From Bryobacteraceae bacterium (lineage in GTDB: Bacteria; Acidobacteriota; Terriglobia; Bryobacterales; Bryobacteraceae), in NCBI GenBank assembly GCA_025980665.1, contig JAICXC010000003.1:1-64000 (forward strand): DNA of 64,000 nt, given 5' to 3'. The position numbers and the translations under genes are program-made. This document shows, one piece after another, positions 36,500 through 44,525 of the stretch. Position 1 is the first letter of the stretch; the number at the start of each line of letters is the position of its first letter. Below the pieces are notes generated by a model. That model worked only from the letters and a program-made list of their open reading frames with translations. It did not search any database and was not told where the DNA came from.

Positions 36500-37731
36500 C
36501 GATCCGTATCACCCAACACAAAATCCATGCTTCCCAAAGCTGCAATCGAATCGGCGATCAAAGTATTTTCAAGCATCTTAGGCAGACCTTGCAGGTTGCC
36601 GAAACTAGGGGTGCGCATGTGGACGCGATAAGGCTTGGAAGTGCCGTCGCTCACAACATAGTAGCCGATCTCCCCGCGAGGGGCTTCGATACATTGGTAC
36701 ACCTCGCCTGCCGGCACACGGAAGCCTTCGGTCACAATCTTGAAATGGTAGATGAGCGACTCCATCTGAGTCTTCATCTTTTCCCGGTCGGGCAGGACCA
36801 CGTGCGGAGCGTCGGCCTGCCAGGCGCCCTCGGGCATTCCTTCCAGCGCCTGCGTGATGATCTTGGCGCTCTCCCGCATTTCCTGAATGCGAACGCGGTA
36901 CCGGGACCACACGTCATTACTGGTTTCGACCGGCACTTTGAAATCGAACTTTTCGTAACTCGAATACGGCTCGGATTTGCGGATGTCCCAGTTGAGGCCC
37001 GCGCCCCGCAGCATCGGGCCGGTGATGCCCAGATCCAGCATGTCTTCGAGAGAAATAAAACCAACCCCTTGAGTCCGCTGCATCCAAATAGGATTGGCGT
37101 TCAGCAATTCTTCGTACTCGTCTACCTTGCTGGGGAATGCACGGATGAACTTGCCCACTACTTGTTGCCAACCGCGCGGCGGTTCCAGAGCCAGCCCGCC
37201 GATGCGGATGTAGCTGGTCATCATACGCTGCCCGGAGAACATTTCGAAGATGCGCAGAATATCTTCGCGCTCCCGAAAGCAGTAGAAGAACATGGTCATC
37301 GCGCCGATATCCAGCGCGTGGGTTCCCAGCCAGACCAAGTGGCTGTTCAGGCGCGAGAACTCGGTCATCATGACCCGGGTCCACTGCGCGCGCGCTGGAA
37401 TTTCGATCTGCAGAAGTTTTTCTACCGCCAGCGCGTAAACCAGGTTGTTCGAAAGATTGGCAAGATAATCGACGCGGTCGGTGAGTGTCACCGCCTGCTG
37501 CCAGTTTTTCTGTTCGAATTCCTTCTCGATGCCCGTGTGCAGGAAGCCGATGTCGGGCGCGGCGGTAATGATGGTCTCGCCTTCGAGTTCCAGCACGATG
37601 CGCAGCACGCCGTGCGTCGAAGGGTGCTGCGGACCCATGTTCAGCGTCATGCGGCGCGGGGCGGAGGGCGTCGCGGGAATTTCCTGGACTGCCGGGATCG
37701 TCGATGTGTGATCTTCGAACGAATGTTTCAT
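36496..37731 (-). CDS. nuoD: NADH-quinone oxidoreductase subunit D
   Basis: The 411-aa subunit carries 'NMGPQHPSTHGVLR' near the N-terminus, the quinone-site region, and ends FVLGDTDR, the normal NuoD C-terminus. It is homologous to the large subunit of NiFe hydrogenases but lacks the nickel ligands. Its normal partner NuoB, which holds cluster N2, is not encoded in this operon. Confidence 0.97.
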   Translation of the reverse strand: MKHSFEDHTSTIPAVQEIPATPSAPRRMTLNMGPQHPSTHGVLRIVLELEGETIITAAPDIGFLHTGIEKEFEQKNWQQAVTLTDRVDYLANLSNNLVYALAVEKLLQIEIPARAQWTRVMMTEFSRLNSHLVWLGTHALDIGAMTMFFYCFREREDILRIFEMFSGQRMMTSYIRIGGLALEPPRGWQQVVGKFIRAFPSKVDEYEELLNANPIWMQRTQGVGFISLEDMLDLGITGPMLRGAGLNWDIRKSEPYSSYEKFDFKVPVETSNDVWSRYRVRIQEMRESAKIITQALEGMPEGAWQADAPHVVLPDREKMKTQMESLIYHFKIVTEGFRVPAGEVYQCIEAPRGEIGYYVVSDGTSKPYRVHMRTPSFGNLQGLPKMLENTLIADSIAALGSMDFVLGDTDR

Positions 37732-37734
37732 GGA

Positions 37735-38172
37735 TTACTCACTCGGGTAGCTGTACTTGTACCCGTGCACCGGATAATCTTTCCGCAGCGGATAACCTTC
37801 CCAGTCGATCGGCATCAGGATCCGCACCAGGTTCGGATGATTGCGGAATCCGATGCCGAACATGTCGAAGACTTCGCGCTCATACCAGTTCGCACCGCGC
37901 CACACAGCCGTCGCCGAATCGATCTCGGGATCAACACCGCTCAGCAGGCACTTCAGCCGCAGCCGCTGATTCCGTTCGATCGAGTGCAGATGGTAGATCA
38001 CCTCAAAGCGCGGCTCAGCCGGATGAAGATCCACGGCCGTAATGCCGCTTAGGCGGATGTACTTCTCGGAATCCTTGAGGTGGCGGCACAGATCCACGAT
38101 CTGCGCTGGATCCACGATGAGCGTCGTCTCGCCGAAGGCTTCTCTCGTTTCCAGAACACCCGCGTGGTTCAT
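37735..38172 (-). CDS. nuoC: NADH-quinone oxidoreductase subunit C
   Basis: The start at MNHAGVLETREAFG is preferred because its ATG overlaps the nuoA stop (ATGA 38169-38172). The 145-aa product has 'YHLHSIERNQRLRLK', 'WYEREVFDMFGIGFRNHPN' and 'DWEGYPLRKDYPV', the NuoC signature. NuoC and NuoD are separate, not fused as in E. coli. Confidence 0.95.
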   Translation of the reverse strand: MNHAGVLETREAFGETTLIVDPAQIVDLCRHLKDSEKYIRLSGITAVDLHPAEPRFEVIYHLHSIERNQRLRLKCLLSGVDPEIDSATAVWRGANWYEREVFDMFGIGFRNHPNLVRILMPIDWEGYPLRKDYPVHGYKYSYPSE

Positions 38173-38561
38173 TTCGAACCCTCTTTCTTGAGGATCGCCC
38201 AATCCAGCGCGCCCTTCTTCCATACGTAGAAAAAACCCACCAGCACCAGCGCCACGAATATCAGCATTTCAAAGAACCCGAACATCTTCAGGTCGCGGTA
38301 CACCACGGCCCAGGGATATAGGAATACTGCTTCGATGTCGAAAAGGATAAAAATCATCCCCACCAGGTAGAACTTTACGCTGAACCGTTCGCGCGCCGAA
38401 CCCGTCGGCGCCATGCCCGATTCGTAGGGCGTGTCCTTGAGCGGCGAACGCGCGCGCTTGCCCAATAGCGTCGACGCCAGGATCAGAACAGAGGCCAAGC
38501 CCGCCGCAATGAGAATCTGAATCAGGACCGGGAAGTAAATTTCGGGATAATTTGATGGCAT
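38169..38561 (-). CDS. nuoA: NADH-quinone oxidoreductase subunit A
   Basis: The 130-aa protein has three membrane segments and the loop 'YESGMAPTGSARERF', the NuoA/ND3 signature (the family usually has CG instead of SG). ATG at 38561 is used; a TTG two codons upstream is also possible. It is the first gene of the nuo operon and is followed directly by nuoC; nuoB is absent. Confidence 0.94.
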   Translation of the reverse strand: MPSNYPEIYFPVLIQILIAAGLASVLILASTLLGKRARSPLKDTPYESGMAPTGSARERFSVKFYLVGMIFILFDIEAVFLYPWAVVYRDLKMFGFFEMLIFVALVLVGFFYVWKKGALDWAILKKEGSK

Positions 38562-38630
38562 CTTCAAGTGCCGCGCGGTACGCCCTCGGGGTCCCCCCGC
38601 GCAAGCCAGTGATCAGAACCGTAACTATTG

Positions 38631-38660
38631 AATATAATGATCGGCGAAACGGAGTGTCAA
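38631..38660 (-). promoter_or_regulatory. Promoter of the nuo operon
   Basis: On the minus strand TTGACA (38655-38660) is followed after 18 bases by TATATT (38631-38636), a near-consensus housekeeping promoter. It would give a leader of about 60 bases before nuoA. The -10 box overlaps the TATAAT that points towards thiS on the other strand. Confidence 0.6.
38633..38638 (+). promoter_or_regulatory. TATAAT -10 box facing thiS
   Basis: A perfect TATAAT lies 31 bases before the chosen thiS ATG. The -35 region (TGATCA at 38610-38615) is poor. It physically overlaps the nuo promoter. Confidence 0.4.
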
Positions 38661-38669
38661 ACGCGTTGC

Positions 38670-38894
38670 ATGGAAAGTGCTGAAACAAAGACGATTGAAG
38701 TTGTTGTGAACGGCGAGCCGCGCCGCATCCCGCAGGGTCTTTCACTGGATGCTCTGATCGTTTTTCTGGAGATCGATCCTTCACGTGTGGCTGTGGAACG
38801 CAACTTGGCGATCGCCCGCAAGACCGATTGGGCGACTACGCGCGTTGAAGCGGGAGACCGTCTCGAGATTGTATGGTTCGTGGGCGGAGGGTAG
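38670..38894 (+). CDS. thiS: Sulfur carrier protein ThiS
   Basis: The 74-aa protein shows 'VVVNGEPRRIPQGLSL', 'DPSRVAVERNLAI' and ends VWFVGGG, so it has the C-terminal Gly-Gly needed for thiocarboxylate formation by ThiF. It donates sulfur for the thiazole ring of thiamine. ATG at 38670 is preferred because an earlier in-frame start (38628) overlaps the -10 box. No other thiamine gene is nearby. A MerR gene follows after 99 bases with its own promoter. Confidence 0.9.
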   Translation: MESAETKTIEVVVNGEPRRIPQGLSLDALIVFLEIDPSRVAVERNLAIARKTDWATTRVEAGDRLEIVWFVGGG

Positions 38895-38922
38895 TTCCCA
38901 GACTTGGATGCAGATAGCCCTA

Positions 38923-38950
38923 TTGACTTGCCCATCCAGTCGAGTACAAT
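38923..38950 (+). promoter_or_regulatory. Promoter of the MerR-type regulator gene
   Basis: TTGACT (38923-38928) and TACAAT (38945-38950) are separated by 16 bases, a good sigma-70-like promoter 43 bases before the ATG at 38994. Confidence 0.6.
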
Positions 38951-38993
38951 CGGTAAGATCCAAGGAAATCCATAAGAACGGACCGACGCCTTC

Positions 38994-39497
38994 ATGTTTA
39001 AATCGCGCAAAAGCCGTCCCGAAGCACAGGTCCCCGAAAGGACCTATTCGTCGAGCGAGGTAGCTGACGTCGCGGGAGTGAGTTTGCGGCAATTGCAATG
39101 GTGGGACGAGCGTAAGGTAGTTTCTCCGCGGCATGAAGGACACCGGCGCGTGTACGATCCGGCCGAGGTCATCGAGATCACGGTGATCGCCGAGCTGCGC
39201 CGCAAGGGATTTTCGCTGCAGAAGATCCGCCGCGTGCTGCGCTTCCTGCAGCGCGAGATGGGGCGCCGTCTGGCTGAGGTCCTGCAAGGCAATGCCGATC
39301 TGCACCTGGTCACCGACGGGAAGTCGATTTATCTCGAGGATCATCAGGAACGGATCATCGACATCCTCAAGAACGCCCGCCAACCCATGTTCCTGGTGTG
39401 CGTGAGCGATCAAGCTCGCCGACTCGGCGAATCGGACCGCAAACCCGCGCGTATGGAAGCAGGCGCAGCCGCCCGTCGTGCTGCCCGAATGGGCTAG
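38994..39497 (+). CDS. MerR family transcriptional regulator
   Basis: The 167-aa protein has the MerR winged helix with 'YSSSEVADVAGVSLRQLQWW' (about residues 18-37) and 'HRRVYDPAEVIEITVIAEL', followed by a helix that would form the dimer coiled coil ('KIRRVLRFLQREMGRRLAEV'). The C-terminal part lacks the cysteines of metal-sensing MerR proteins, so the signal is unknown. The tail is rich in alanine and arginine. It is a single gene between thiS and a ctpA-type gene. Confidence 0.85.
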   Translation: MFKSRKSRPEAQVPERTYSSSEVADVAGVSLRQLQWWDERKVVSPRHEGHRRVYDPAEVIEITVIAELRRKGFSLQKIRRVLRFLQREMGRRLAEVLQGNADLHLVTDGKSIYLEDHQERIIDILKNARQPMFLVCVSDQARRLGESDRKPARMEAGAAARRAARMG

Positions 39498-39554
39498 TCC
39501 CACACTTTCCACCGCCCGGAACTGCCGCCCGGGACTTTTCGGGGTATGGTCCGG

Positions 39555-39582
39555 TAGACCCACCTTCCTGAACTGGTATACT
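39555..39582 (+). promoter_or_regulatory. Probable promoter of the S41 peptidase gene
   Basis: TATACT (39577-39582) lies 23 bases before the ATG at 39606; TAGACC 16 bases upstream is a weak -35. A GGAGG ribosome-binding site (39592-39596) sits between promoter and start. Confidence 0.4.
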
Positions 39583-39605
39583 GAAACCGCTGGAGGCCCT
39601 TACGC

Positions 39606-41210
39606 ATGCCTAAGTCTCGTCGACGTAGTTACTTCCTGGTTCCGTCTTTTATCGTCCTGTGCTCTATCGTGGCAGGAGTCGTGGGAAGCAGGGGAGTATC
39701 TGCGGCTTCGCCGTCGGATGACGCCGATCAAAGCCTGAAGGCTTTTACTAAGGTGTATAGTACCGTCGAGCAGAACTTTGCCGACGAAGTGAAGCCCGAG
39801 AAGGGCGTCTACAAGGGCGCGATTCCGGGCATGCTGCGGACGCTCGACCCGCACTCCAATTTCTTCGATCCGCGGGATTACCAGGCACTCCGGGAAGATC
39901 AGCGCGGCCGGTACTACGGTGTAGGTATGACGGTACAGGCGCGCAACGGCAAGACCATGGTAATGGCGCCGTTCTCCGGTTCACCCGCCTATAAGGCGGG
40001 CATCCGGCCGGGAGACGTGATCCTCGAAGTTAACGATAAGAAGACCGATAACTTGACCACCACGGAAGTCGCCGACCTGCTCAAGGGACCGCGCGGGACC
40101 AAGGTCCAGGTGAAGATCGGCCGCGAAGGCCTCGATCAGCCTTTGGTGTTCAACATTACCCGCGACGAGATTCCTCGGTTCAGCGTGCCGGATGCGTTCT
40201 ACGTGAAACCCGGCATCGGCTACGTGAAGGTTAGCCAGTTCAACGAGAATACCGGCAAAGAGCTGGACGAAAAACTGAAAAAGCTCGACGAAAAACAGAT
40301 GAAAGGCCTGGTTCTCGATCTGCGTGAGAATCCGGGCGGTCTGCTCAATGAGGGTGTCGATGTCGCCAGCCACTTCCTGAAGAAGGGCGACCTTGTAGTC
40401 AGTCACCACGGCCGCAACTCCCCCAACAAGAACTACGCAGCCCGTACAGACGGGGCCGGCAAGGACTATCCCATTGTGGTGATCGTCAACCGTTATACTG
40501 CGTCGGCCGCCGAGATCGTCAGCGGCGCACTGCAGGATCACGATCGCGGCTGGATTCTGGGCGAAACGACTTTCGGAAAAGGCTTGGTTCAGACGGTATT
40601 CCCGTTGAACGACAATACCGGTCTGGCGCTTACGACCGCGCATTACTATACGCCCAGCGGTCGCCTCATCCAGCGCGACTATTCCCATATTTCGTTCCTG
40701 GACTATTACACGCATTCGAATCTCGATCAGAAGAACATGGCGGACGTGAAGATGACCGATAGCGGCCGTACAGTCTACGGCGGCGGCGGAATCACTCCGG
40801 ACGAGAAGTTCGAGCCGGCCAAGTACAACGCCTTCCAGATCGAAGTTTTGCGCAAGTATGCTCTCTTCAACTTCTCGGCCAAGTACTTCGGCACCCGCGA
40901 TGCGAAGCTGCCCAAGGGCTGGGAGCCGGACGACGCCATCATCAACGAGTTCCGGGCCTTCCTCGAAGCTCAGAAGGCCACGTTCACGCCGGCGGAATTC
41001 GCAGCCAACCGGGACTGGGTCAAGAAAGAACTGAAGCGCGAGATGTACATCACCGCATTCAGCCAGGATGAATCGCAGCGCGTGGCCATTGAGCAGGATC
41101 CCGAGGTCCTGGCAGCCATCGACGCCATGCCCAAGGCCAAGGCTCTGGTCGATACCGCCAAGAAGCTGCTGGTGCAGCGCACTGGCGTACCGCAAATCGC
41201 GGCGAAGTAA
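39606..41210 (+). CDS. S41 family C-terminal processing peptidase
   Basis: The 534-aa protein has an N-terminal membrane anchor or signal (residues 9-34), a PDZ domain (about 100-180, with 'SPAYKAGIRPGDVILEVNDK'), and the S41 protease core with the catalytic serine in RYTASAAE and the lysine in GETTFGKGLVQT, the Ser/Lys dyad of CtpA/Prc. About 130 residues after the core exceed the usual CtpA length and have no recognised domain. It acts outside the membrane on the C-termini of substrates such as cell-wall enzymes. Confidence 0.92.
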   Translation: MPKSRRRSYFLVPSFIVLCSIVAGVVGSRGVSAASPSDDADQSLKAFTKVYSTVEQNFADEVKPEKGVYKGAIPGMLRTLDPHSNFFDPRDYQALREDQRGRYYGVGMTVQARNGKTMVMAPFSGSPAYKAGIRPGDVILEVNDKKTDNLTTTEVADLLKGPRGTKVQVKIGREGLDQPLVFNITRDEIPRFSVPDAFYVKPGIGYVKVSQFNENTGKELDEKLKKLDEKQMKGLVLDLRENPGGLLNEGVDVASHFLKKGDLVVSHHGRNSPNKNYAARTDGAGKDYPIVVIVNRYTASAAEIVSGALQDHDRGWILGETTFGKGLVQTVFPLNDNTGLALTTAHYYTPSGRLIQRDYSHISFLDYYTHSNLDQKNMADVKMTDSGRTVYGGGGITPDEKFEPAKYNAFQIEVLRKYALFNFSAKYFGTRDAKLPKGWEPDDAIINEFRAFLEAQKATFTPAEFAANRDWVKKELKREMYITAFSQDESQRVAIEQDPEVLAAIDAMPKAKALVDTAKKLLVQRTGVPQIAAK

Positions 41211-41227
41211 AATAGTTCTTCAAGAGA

Positions 41228-42979
41228 TTGCGTCCACAAGTAACCGTTCTCGATGCGGGCGGGCAGTACTGTCACCTGATCGCGCGTAAAGTTCGCGATC
41301 TGGGTGTCTACGCGGAAGTCGCTCCAAGTGAAACACCCGCCGCGGAGCTGGCTGGCCGCAAAGGCGTTATCATTTCCGGCGGTCCTTCCAGCGTCTACGA
41401 TCCCGGAAGTCCGACCATAGATCCGCAGCTTCTCCACGCTGGCATTCCCGTGCTTGGCATCTGCTACGGGCAGCAGTTGATGGCCCACATCCTGGGTGGC
41501 CGCGTGGAAAAAGGCGACCGAGGAGAGTACGGCTTCGCCCAACTCGACCTTCTACGAACGGATGGCCTGTTTCGTGGAATCACGGGACGTCAACAGGTGT
41601 GGATGAGTCACCGGGACGCCGTTCAGGATCCTCCCCCTGGTTTCGACGTACTCGGCAGCACGTCGACATGTACCGTCGCCGCCATGGCTTCGGCGGAACG
41701 CGGGCTGTACGCGGTCCAGTTCCATCCAGAAGTGGCGCACACCCCCTGCGGCACGCAAATCCTGACGAACTTCGTCTTCGGCGCGTGCGGATGCGTCAAG
41801 GATTGGGATCCGGCCGGACAGGTGCAAGCCATCGAAAACCAGATCCGCGCGGTCGCCAAGGATCGTAATATTTTCTTCTTCGTGAGCGGCGGCGTGGATT
41901 CGACCGTAGCCTATACTCTGTGCCTGCGTGCCCTGGGACCGGAACGCGTGCACGGAACCTATGTCGATACCGGCCTGATGCGTCAGGGAGAGACCGAATT
42001 CGTTCGCGAAAACTTCGCATCCCTCGGCGCGCGTGCGTTTGCGGTGGAAGATGCCGCGCAACAGTTTTTGAGCGCTCTTAAGAGCGCGGTCCAACCAGAG
42101 GCCAAGCGCCACATCATCGGCGAGGAGTTCGTGCGCGTGCAGCAGCGGATTCTCGAGTCGGAGCATTTTCTGGATGGGCGCTGGATTCTCGGCCAGGGCA
42201 CGATTTACCCCGACACCATTGAATCCGGCGGATCTGCCAAAGCCGATCTGATCAAAACACATCACAATCGAGTGGCCGGCATCCAGAAACTGATCGACGA
42301 CGGCCGCATCATCGAGCCGCTGGCGTCTTTTTATAAAGATGAAGTGCGTGCGATCGGCAGGCAGCTGGGCATCGCGCCCGAACTGCTCGACCGCCACCCA
42401 TTCCCCGGACCTGGGCTCGCCATCCGATGCTTGTGCGCGACCTTGGAAGCGCCTGTTGAAAAACTCCAGGAGGGCTGGCTGCTGCCGGTGCAATCGGTCG
42501 GTGTGCAAGGAGATTCACGAACCTATAGAGCAGTACTGGCGATCGATGGGTTCCCCGATTCGCACGAAGAATCGAGCAGCTTGATCAACAAAATGGACCG
42601 GATCAATCGGGTTGTGGCCGAGGTTTGGACCTCCGCGAAACTAAGGGACATGCGGGCTGTACCCGGATTTCTGACCGCGGAAAGACTCGGCCGGCTGCGG
42701 CATGCCGACGCCATCGTCCGCCGCCTCACGCATGCCAGCGGCTTCGATCATGCAGTCTGGCAGTTCCCTGTGGTTCTGATGCCCCTGGGAACGCCGGAAC
42801 GCCCCGATTCCGTGGTGCTGCGTCCCATTGATTCGGTGGACGGAATGACCGCCAGCGTCGTCAGGATGCCCAAGGATTTACTCGACGAGATCGTGCGTGA
42901 GCTCAGCGCGATTCCCGGCATAGCGGGCGTGTTCTACGACCTCACGAACAAACCGCCCGCCACCATCGAGTGGGAATAG
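41228..42979 (+). CDS. guaA: GMP synthase (glutamine-hydrolysing)
   Basis: The 583-aa enzyme has a class I glutamine amidotransferase domain (nucleophile C79 in GICYGQQ, H166 and E168 in QFHPEV) and an ATP-pyrophosphatase domain with SGGVDST (220-226), followed by the dimerisation domain ending PPATIEWE. It converts XMP to GMP. It is about 60 residues longer than the E. coli enzyme, with the extra length in the C-terminal half. The start is TTG, 17 bases after the peptidase stop, so the two may be cotranscribed. Confidence 0.95.
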   Translation: MRPQVTVLDAGGQYCHLIARKVRDLGVYAEVAPSETPAAELAGRKGVIISGGPSSVYDPGSPTIDPQLLHAGIPVLGICYGQQLMAHILGGRVEKGDRGEYGFAQLDLLRTDGLFRGITGRQQVWMSHRDAVQDPPPGFDVLGSTSTCTVAAMASAERGLYAVQFHPEVAHTPCGTQILTNFVFGACGCVKDWDPAGQVQAIENQIRAVAKDRNIFFFVSGGVDSTVAYTLCLRALGPERVHGTYVDTGLMRQGETEFVRENFASLGARAFAVEDAAQQFLSALKSAVQPEAKRHIIGEEFVRVQQRILESEHFLDGRWILGQGTIYPDTIESGGSAKADLIKTHHNRVAGIQKLIDDGRIIEPLASFYKDEVRAIGRQLGIAPELLDRHPFPGPGLAIRCLCATLEAPVEKLQEGWLLPVQSVGVQGDSRTYRAVLAIDGFPDSHEESSSLINKMDRINRVVAEVWTSAKLRDMRAVPGFLTAERLGRLRHADAIVRRLTHASGFDHAVWQFPVVLMPLGTPERPDSVVLRPIDSVDGMTASVVRMPKDLLDEIVRELSAIPGIAGVFYDLTNKPPATIEWE

Positions 42980-42986
42980 GATCCGA

Positions 42987-43511
42987 CTACTGCTTGCCTT
43001 TGCCCTGGCCGCCGCCTGGAGCGTTAATCGCACCTTCATCCCAGTGCTCGTCCGCCTTGCCATCGACAAAGCGCCACATGTCGAAGTGGGTGGTGGTGTA
43101 GGTTTGTCCGGGATTCCGCGGATCCGGCCGGGTGCTGACGGAAGCCACGCAGACGATATCTTTGCCTTGGGTAGTTACCGCGACGATTTTCGTTTTCCAA
43201 TCTTTGGGATCCGCCGGAATGGGCTGCGGGGCGGTCTTGCTGAACGCCGTCATTACGATCTGGCGGCCTGAACTGAAAGCGGGGTTGTGCTGAATGTACT
43301 TTTCCGTCAGCCACTTGTCCGCTTCATTCCAGTGCCCATATGCCAGTAAGTCGATCACGATGTGCATGGCGGCCTGCTTGTTCTTGTTCAGCGTCTTGTC
43401 CTTATCTTTAAACAAGGGCGTAGGATCGGCGACACCAGTAACGGGCACGGCTTGGCCAAAAATGTTCGTAGCGGCTATCAATATACCAACGAGGGTGAAT
43501 CGCAGTTTCAT
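42987..43511 (-). CDS. Secreted SnoaL-like protein
   Basis: ATG at 43511 gives a clean signal peptide (MKLRFTLVGILIAATNIFGQ). The 174-aa product has the alpha+beta pattern of SnoaL/NTF2-like proteins, with 'WLTEKYIQHNPAF' and 'THFDMWRFVDGKADEHWD'. Such proteins range from small-molecule cyclases and hydrolases to binding proteins; no catalytic identity can be given. The C-terminus is Gly/Lys-rich. It is a single gene with its stop seven bases from that of guaA. Confidence 0.75.
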   Translation of the reverse strand: MKLRFTLVGILIAATNIFGQAVPVTGVADPTPLFKDKDKTLNKNKQAAMHIVIDLLAYGHWNEADKWLTEKYIQHNPAFSSGRQIVMTAFSKTAPQPIPADPKDWKTKIVAVTTQGKDIVCVASVSTRPDPRNPGQTYTTTHFDMWRFVDGKADEHWDEGAINAPGGGQGKGKQ

Positions 43512-43518
43512 GGGAACT

Positions 43519-43524
43519 AGTGTA
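43519..43524 (-). promoter_or_regulatory. -10-like box TACACT before the SnoaL-like gene
   Basis: TACACT on the minus strand lies seven bases before the ATG at 43511. No Shine-Dalgarno is visible, which fits a leaderless transcript. Confidence 0.35.
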
Positions 43525-44523
43525 TTAGATCTGTGCTGCATTCAGGATTTCCGTGATCAGCGCGTCGTAGTCCACACCAGCACTCTGCGCAGCCTGGGCG
43601 AAATCCTCATCCTGCGCCAAGGACGGGTTGGGATTCGCCTCGATCACGAATACGTCGCCTTGAGGAGTCAGACGTACGTCGACGCGTCCGAATCCGTGGA
43701 TCTTGAGTACGCGATAAACCTTGCGCGCCAGTTGCTTCAAGTGGTCTTCGACGCCCGCGGGCAGTTCCTTGGCGGGACCGTTTTTGATACCCCACTTTTC
43801 GCGATATTTCTCGTTCCACTTTGCATGGGAGGTGGCGAACTTCGGTACATCATCGGGAACCTGCTCGAAAAAGATTTCGCGCGGCGGGAAGACCGTCAGT
43901 CGGCGGTTCCCCAGAACGCTTAGATACAGTTCCCTGCCCTCGATATACTCCTCGATCAGCACATCGCATTCAAACTTCTGATGGATGTAGCGCACGCGCT
44001 CCATGGCTTCCTCGGCCGTGCGAACGAAAGAAGCCTTCGCGATCCCATCGGAGGACTCTTCGCCCACCGGCTTAACGAAGGCCGGATACTTGAAGCGCTG
44101 CAACCCTCGCACGGGACGGGCCTGATGCGAGACTACGAACCGCGGCAGCCGCACGCGATGATAGGCCAGCACCTTCTTCGCGAGCGCTTTGTCCTTGCAG
44201 AGCAGCAACCCCTCGGGCCCGGCCCCGGTATAGCGGACCTTCATTAGTTCCAGCAGCGCGGGAATATTGGGCTCATGCGACCGGTCATGATGGAAGGATT
44301 CCGTCAGGTTGAAGACGATATCCGGCGCGCACGCCTTCAGCTTCTCGACGATGGTGGTGACGTTATCGAATACCGCCAGCGTTTCGACTTGATGCCCCAA
44401 ACGCTGGAGACTATCGAGCACGCTCGCTTCGGTGGGCTTTTGATATTCCCGGAGCGACTCGGGAGTAAACTTTTCTTCCGGGTCGGCTCGCTGGGCGATA
44501 TCGAACAGAACCAGAATCTTCAT
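43525..44523 (-). CDS. ATP-grasp ligase, D-alanine-D-alanine ligase-like
   Basis: The 332-aa protein has the Ddl/ATP-grasp layout: an N-terminal Rossmann-like domain ('VFNLTESFHHDRSHE', about residues 70-84), a central ATP-binding 'YPAFVKPVGEESSDGI', 'VLIEEYIEGRELYLSVLG', and the magnesium/ATP site 'FVIEANPNPSLAQDEDF'. It lacks the closest Ddl substrate motifs, so the ligated substrates may be other amino acids or peptides. It follows the zinc peptidase gene by two bases, forming a two-gene operon. Confidence 0.85.
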   Translation of the reverse strand: MKILVLFDIAQRADPEEKFTPESLREYQKPTEASVLDSLQRLGHQVETLAVFDNVTTIVEKLKACAPDIVFNLTESFHHDRSHEPNIPALLELMKVRYTGAGPEGLLLCKDKALAKKVLAYHRVRLPRFVVSHQARPVRGLQRFKYPAFVKPVGEESSDGIAKASFVRTAEEAMERVRYIHQKFECDVLIEEYIEGRELYLSVLGNRRLTVFPPREIFFEQVPDDVPKFATSHAKWNEKYREKWGIKNGPAKELPAGVEDHLKQLARKVYRVLKIHGFGRVDVRLTPQGDVFVIEANPNPSLAQDEDFAQAAQSAGVDYDALITEILNAAQI

Positions 44524-44525
44524 GA

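Noticed and set aside
36589-38052. A 487-codon open frame on the plus strand
   Set aside because: It lies entirely antisense to nuoD and nuoC, which have clear family motifs and overlapping-start links. High GC with strong codon bias creates long open frames opposite real genes.
38568-38669. A thiamine riboswitch before thiS
   Set aside because: The leader from the TATAAT to the ATG is about 24 bases, too short for a riboswitch, and no conserved core is visible.
39981-41195. A 404-codon open frame on the minus strand
   Set aside because: It is antisense to the S41 peptidase gene, whose PDZ and Ser/Lys motifs are intact; no ribosome-binding site or domain was seen in the reverse frame.
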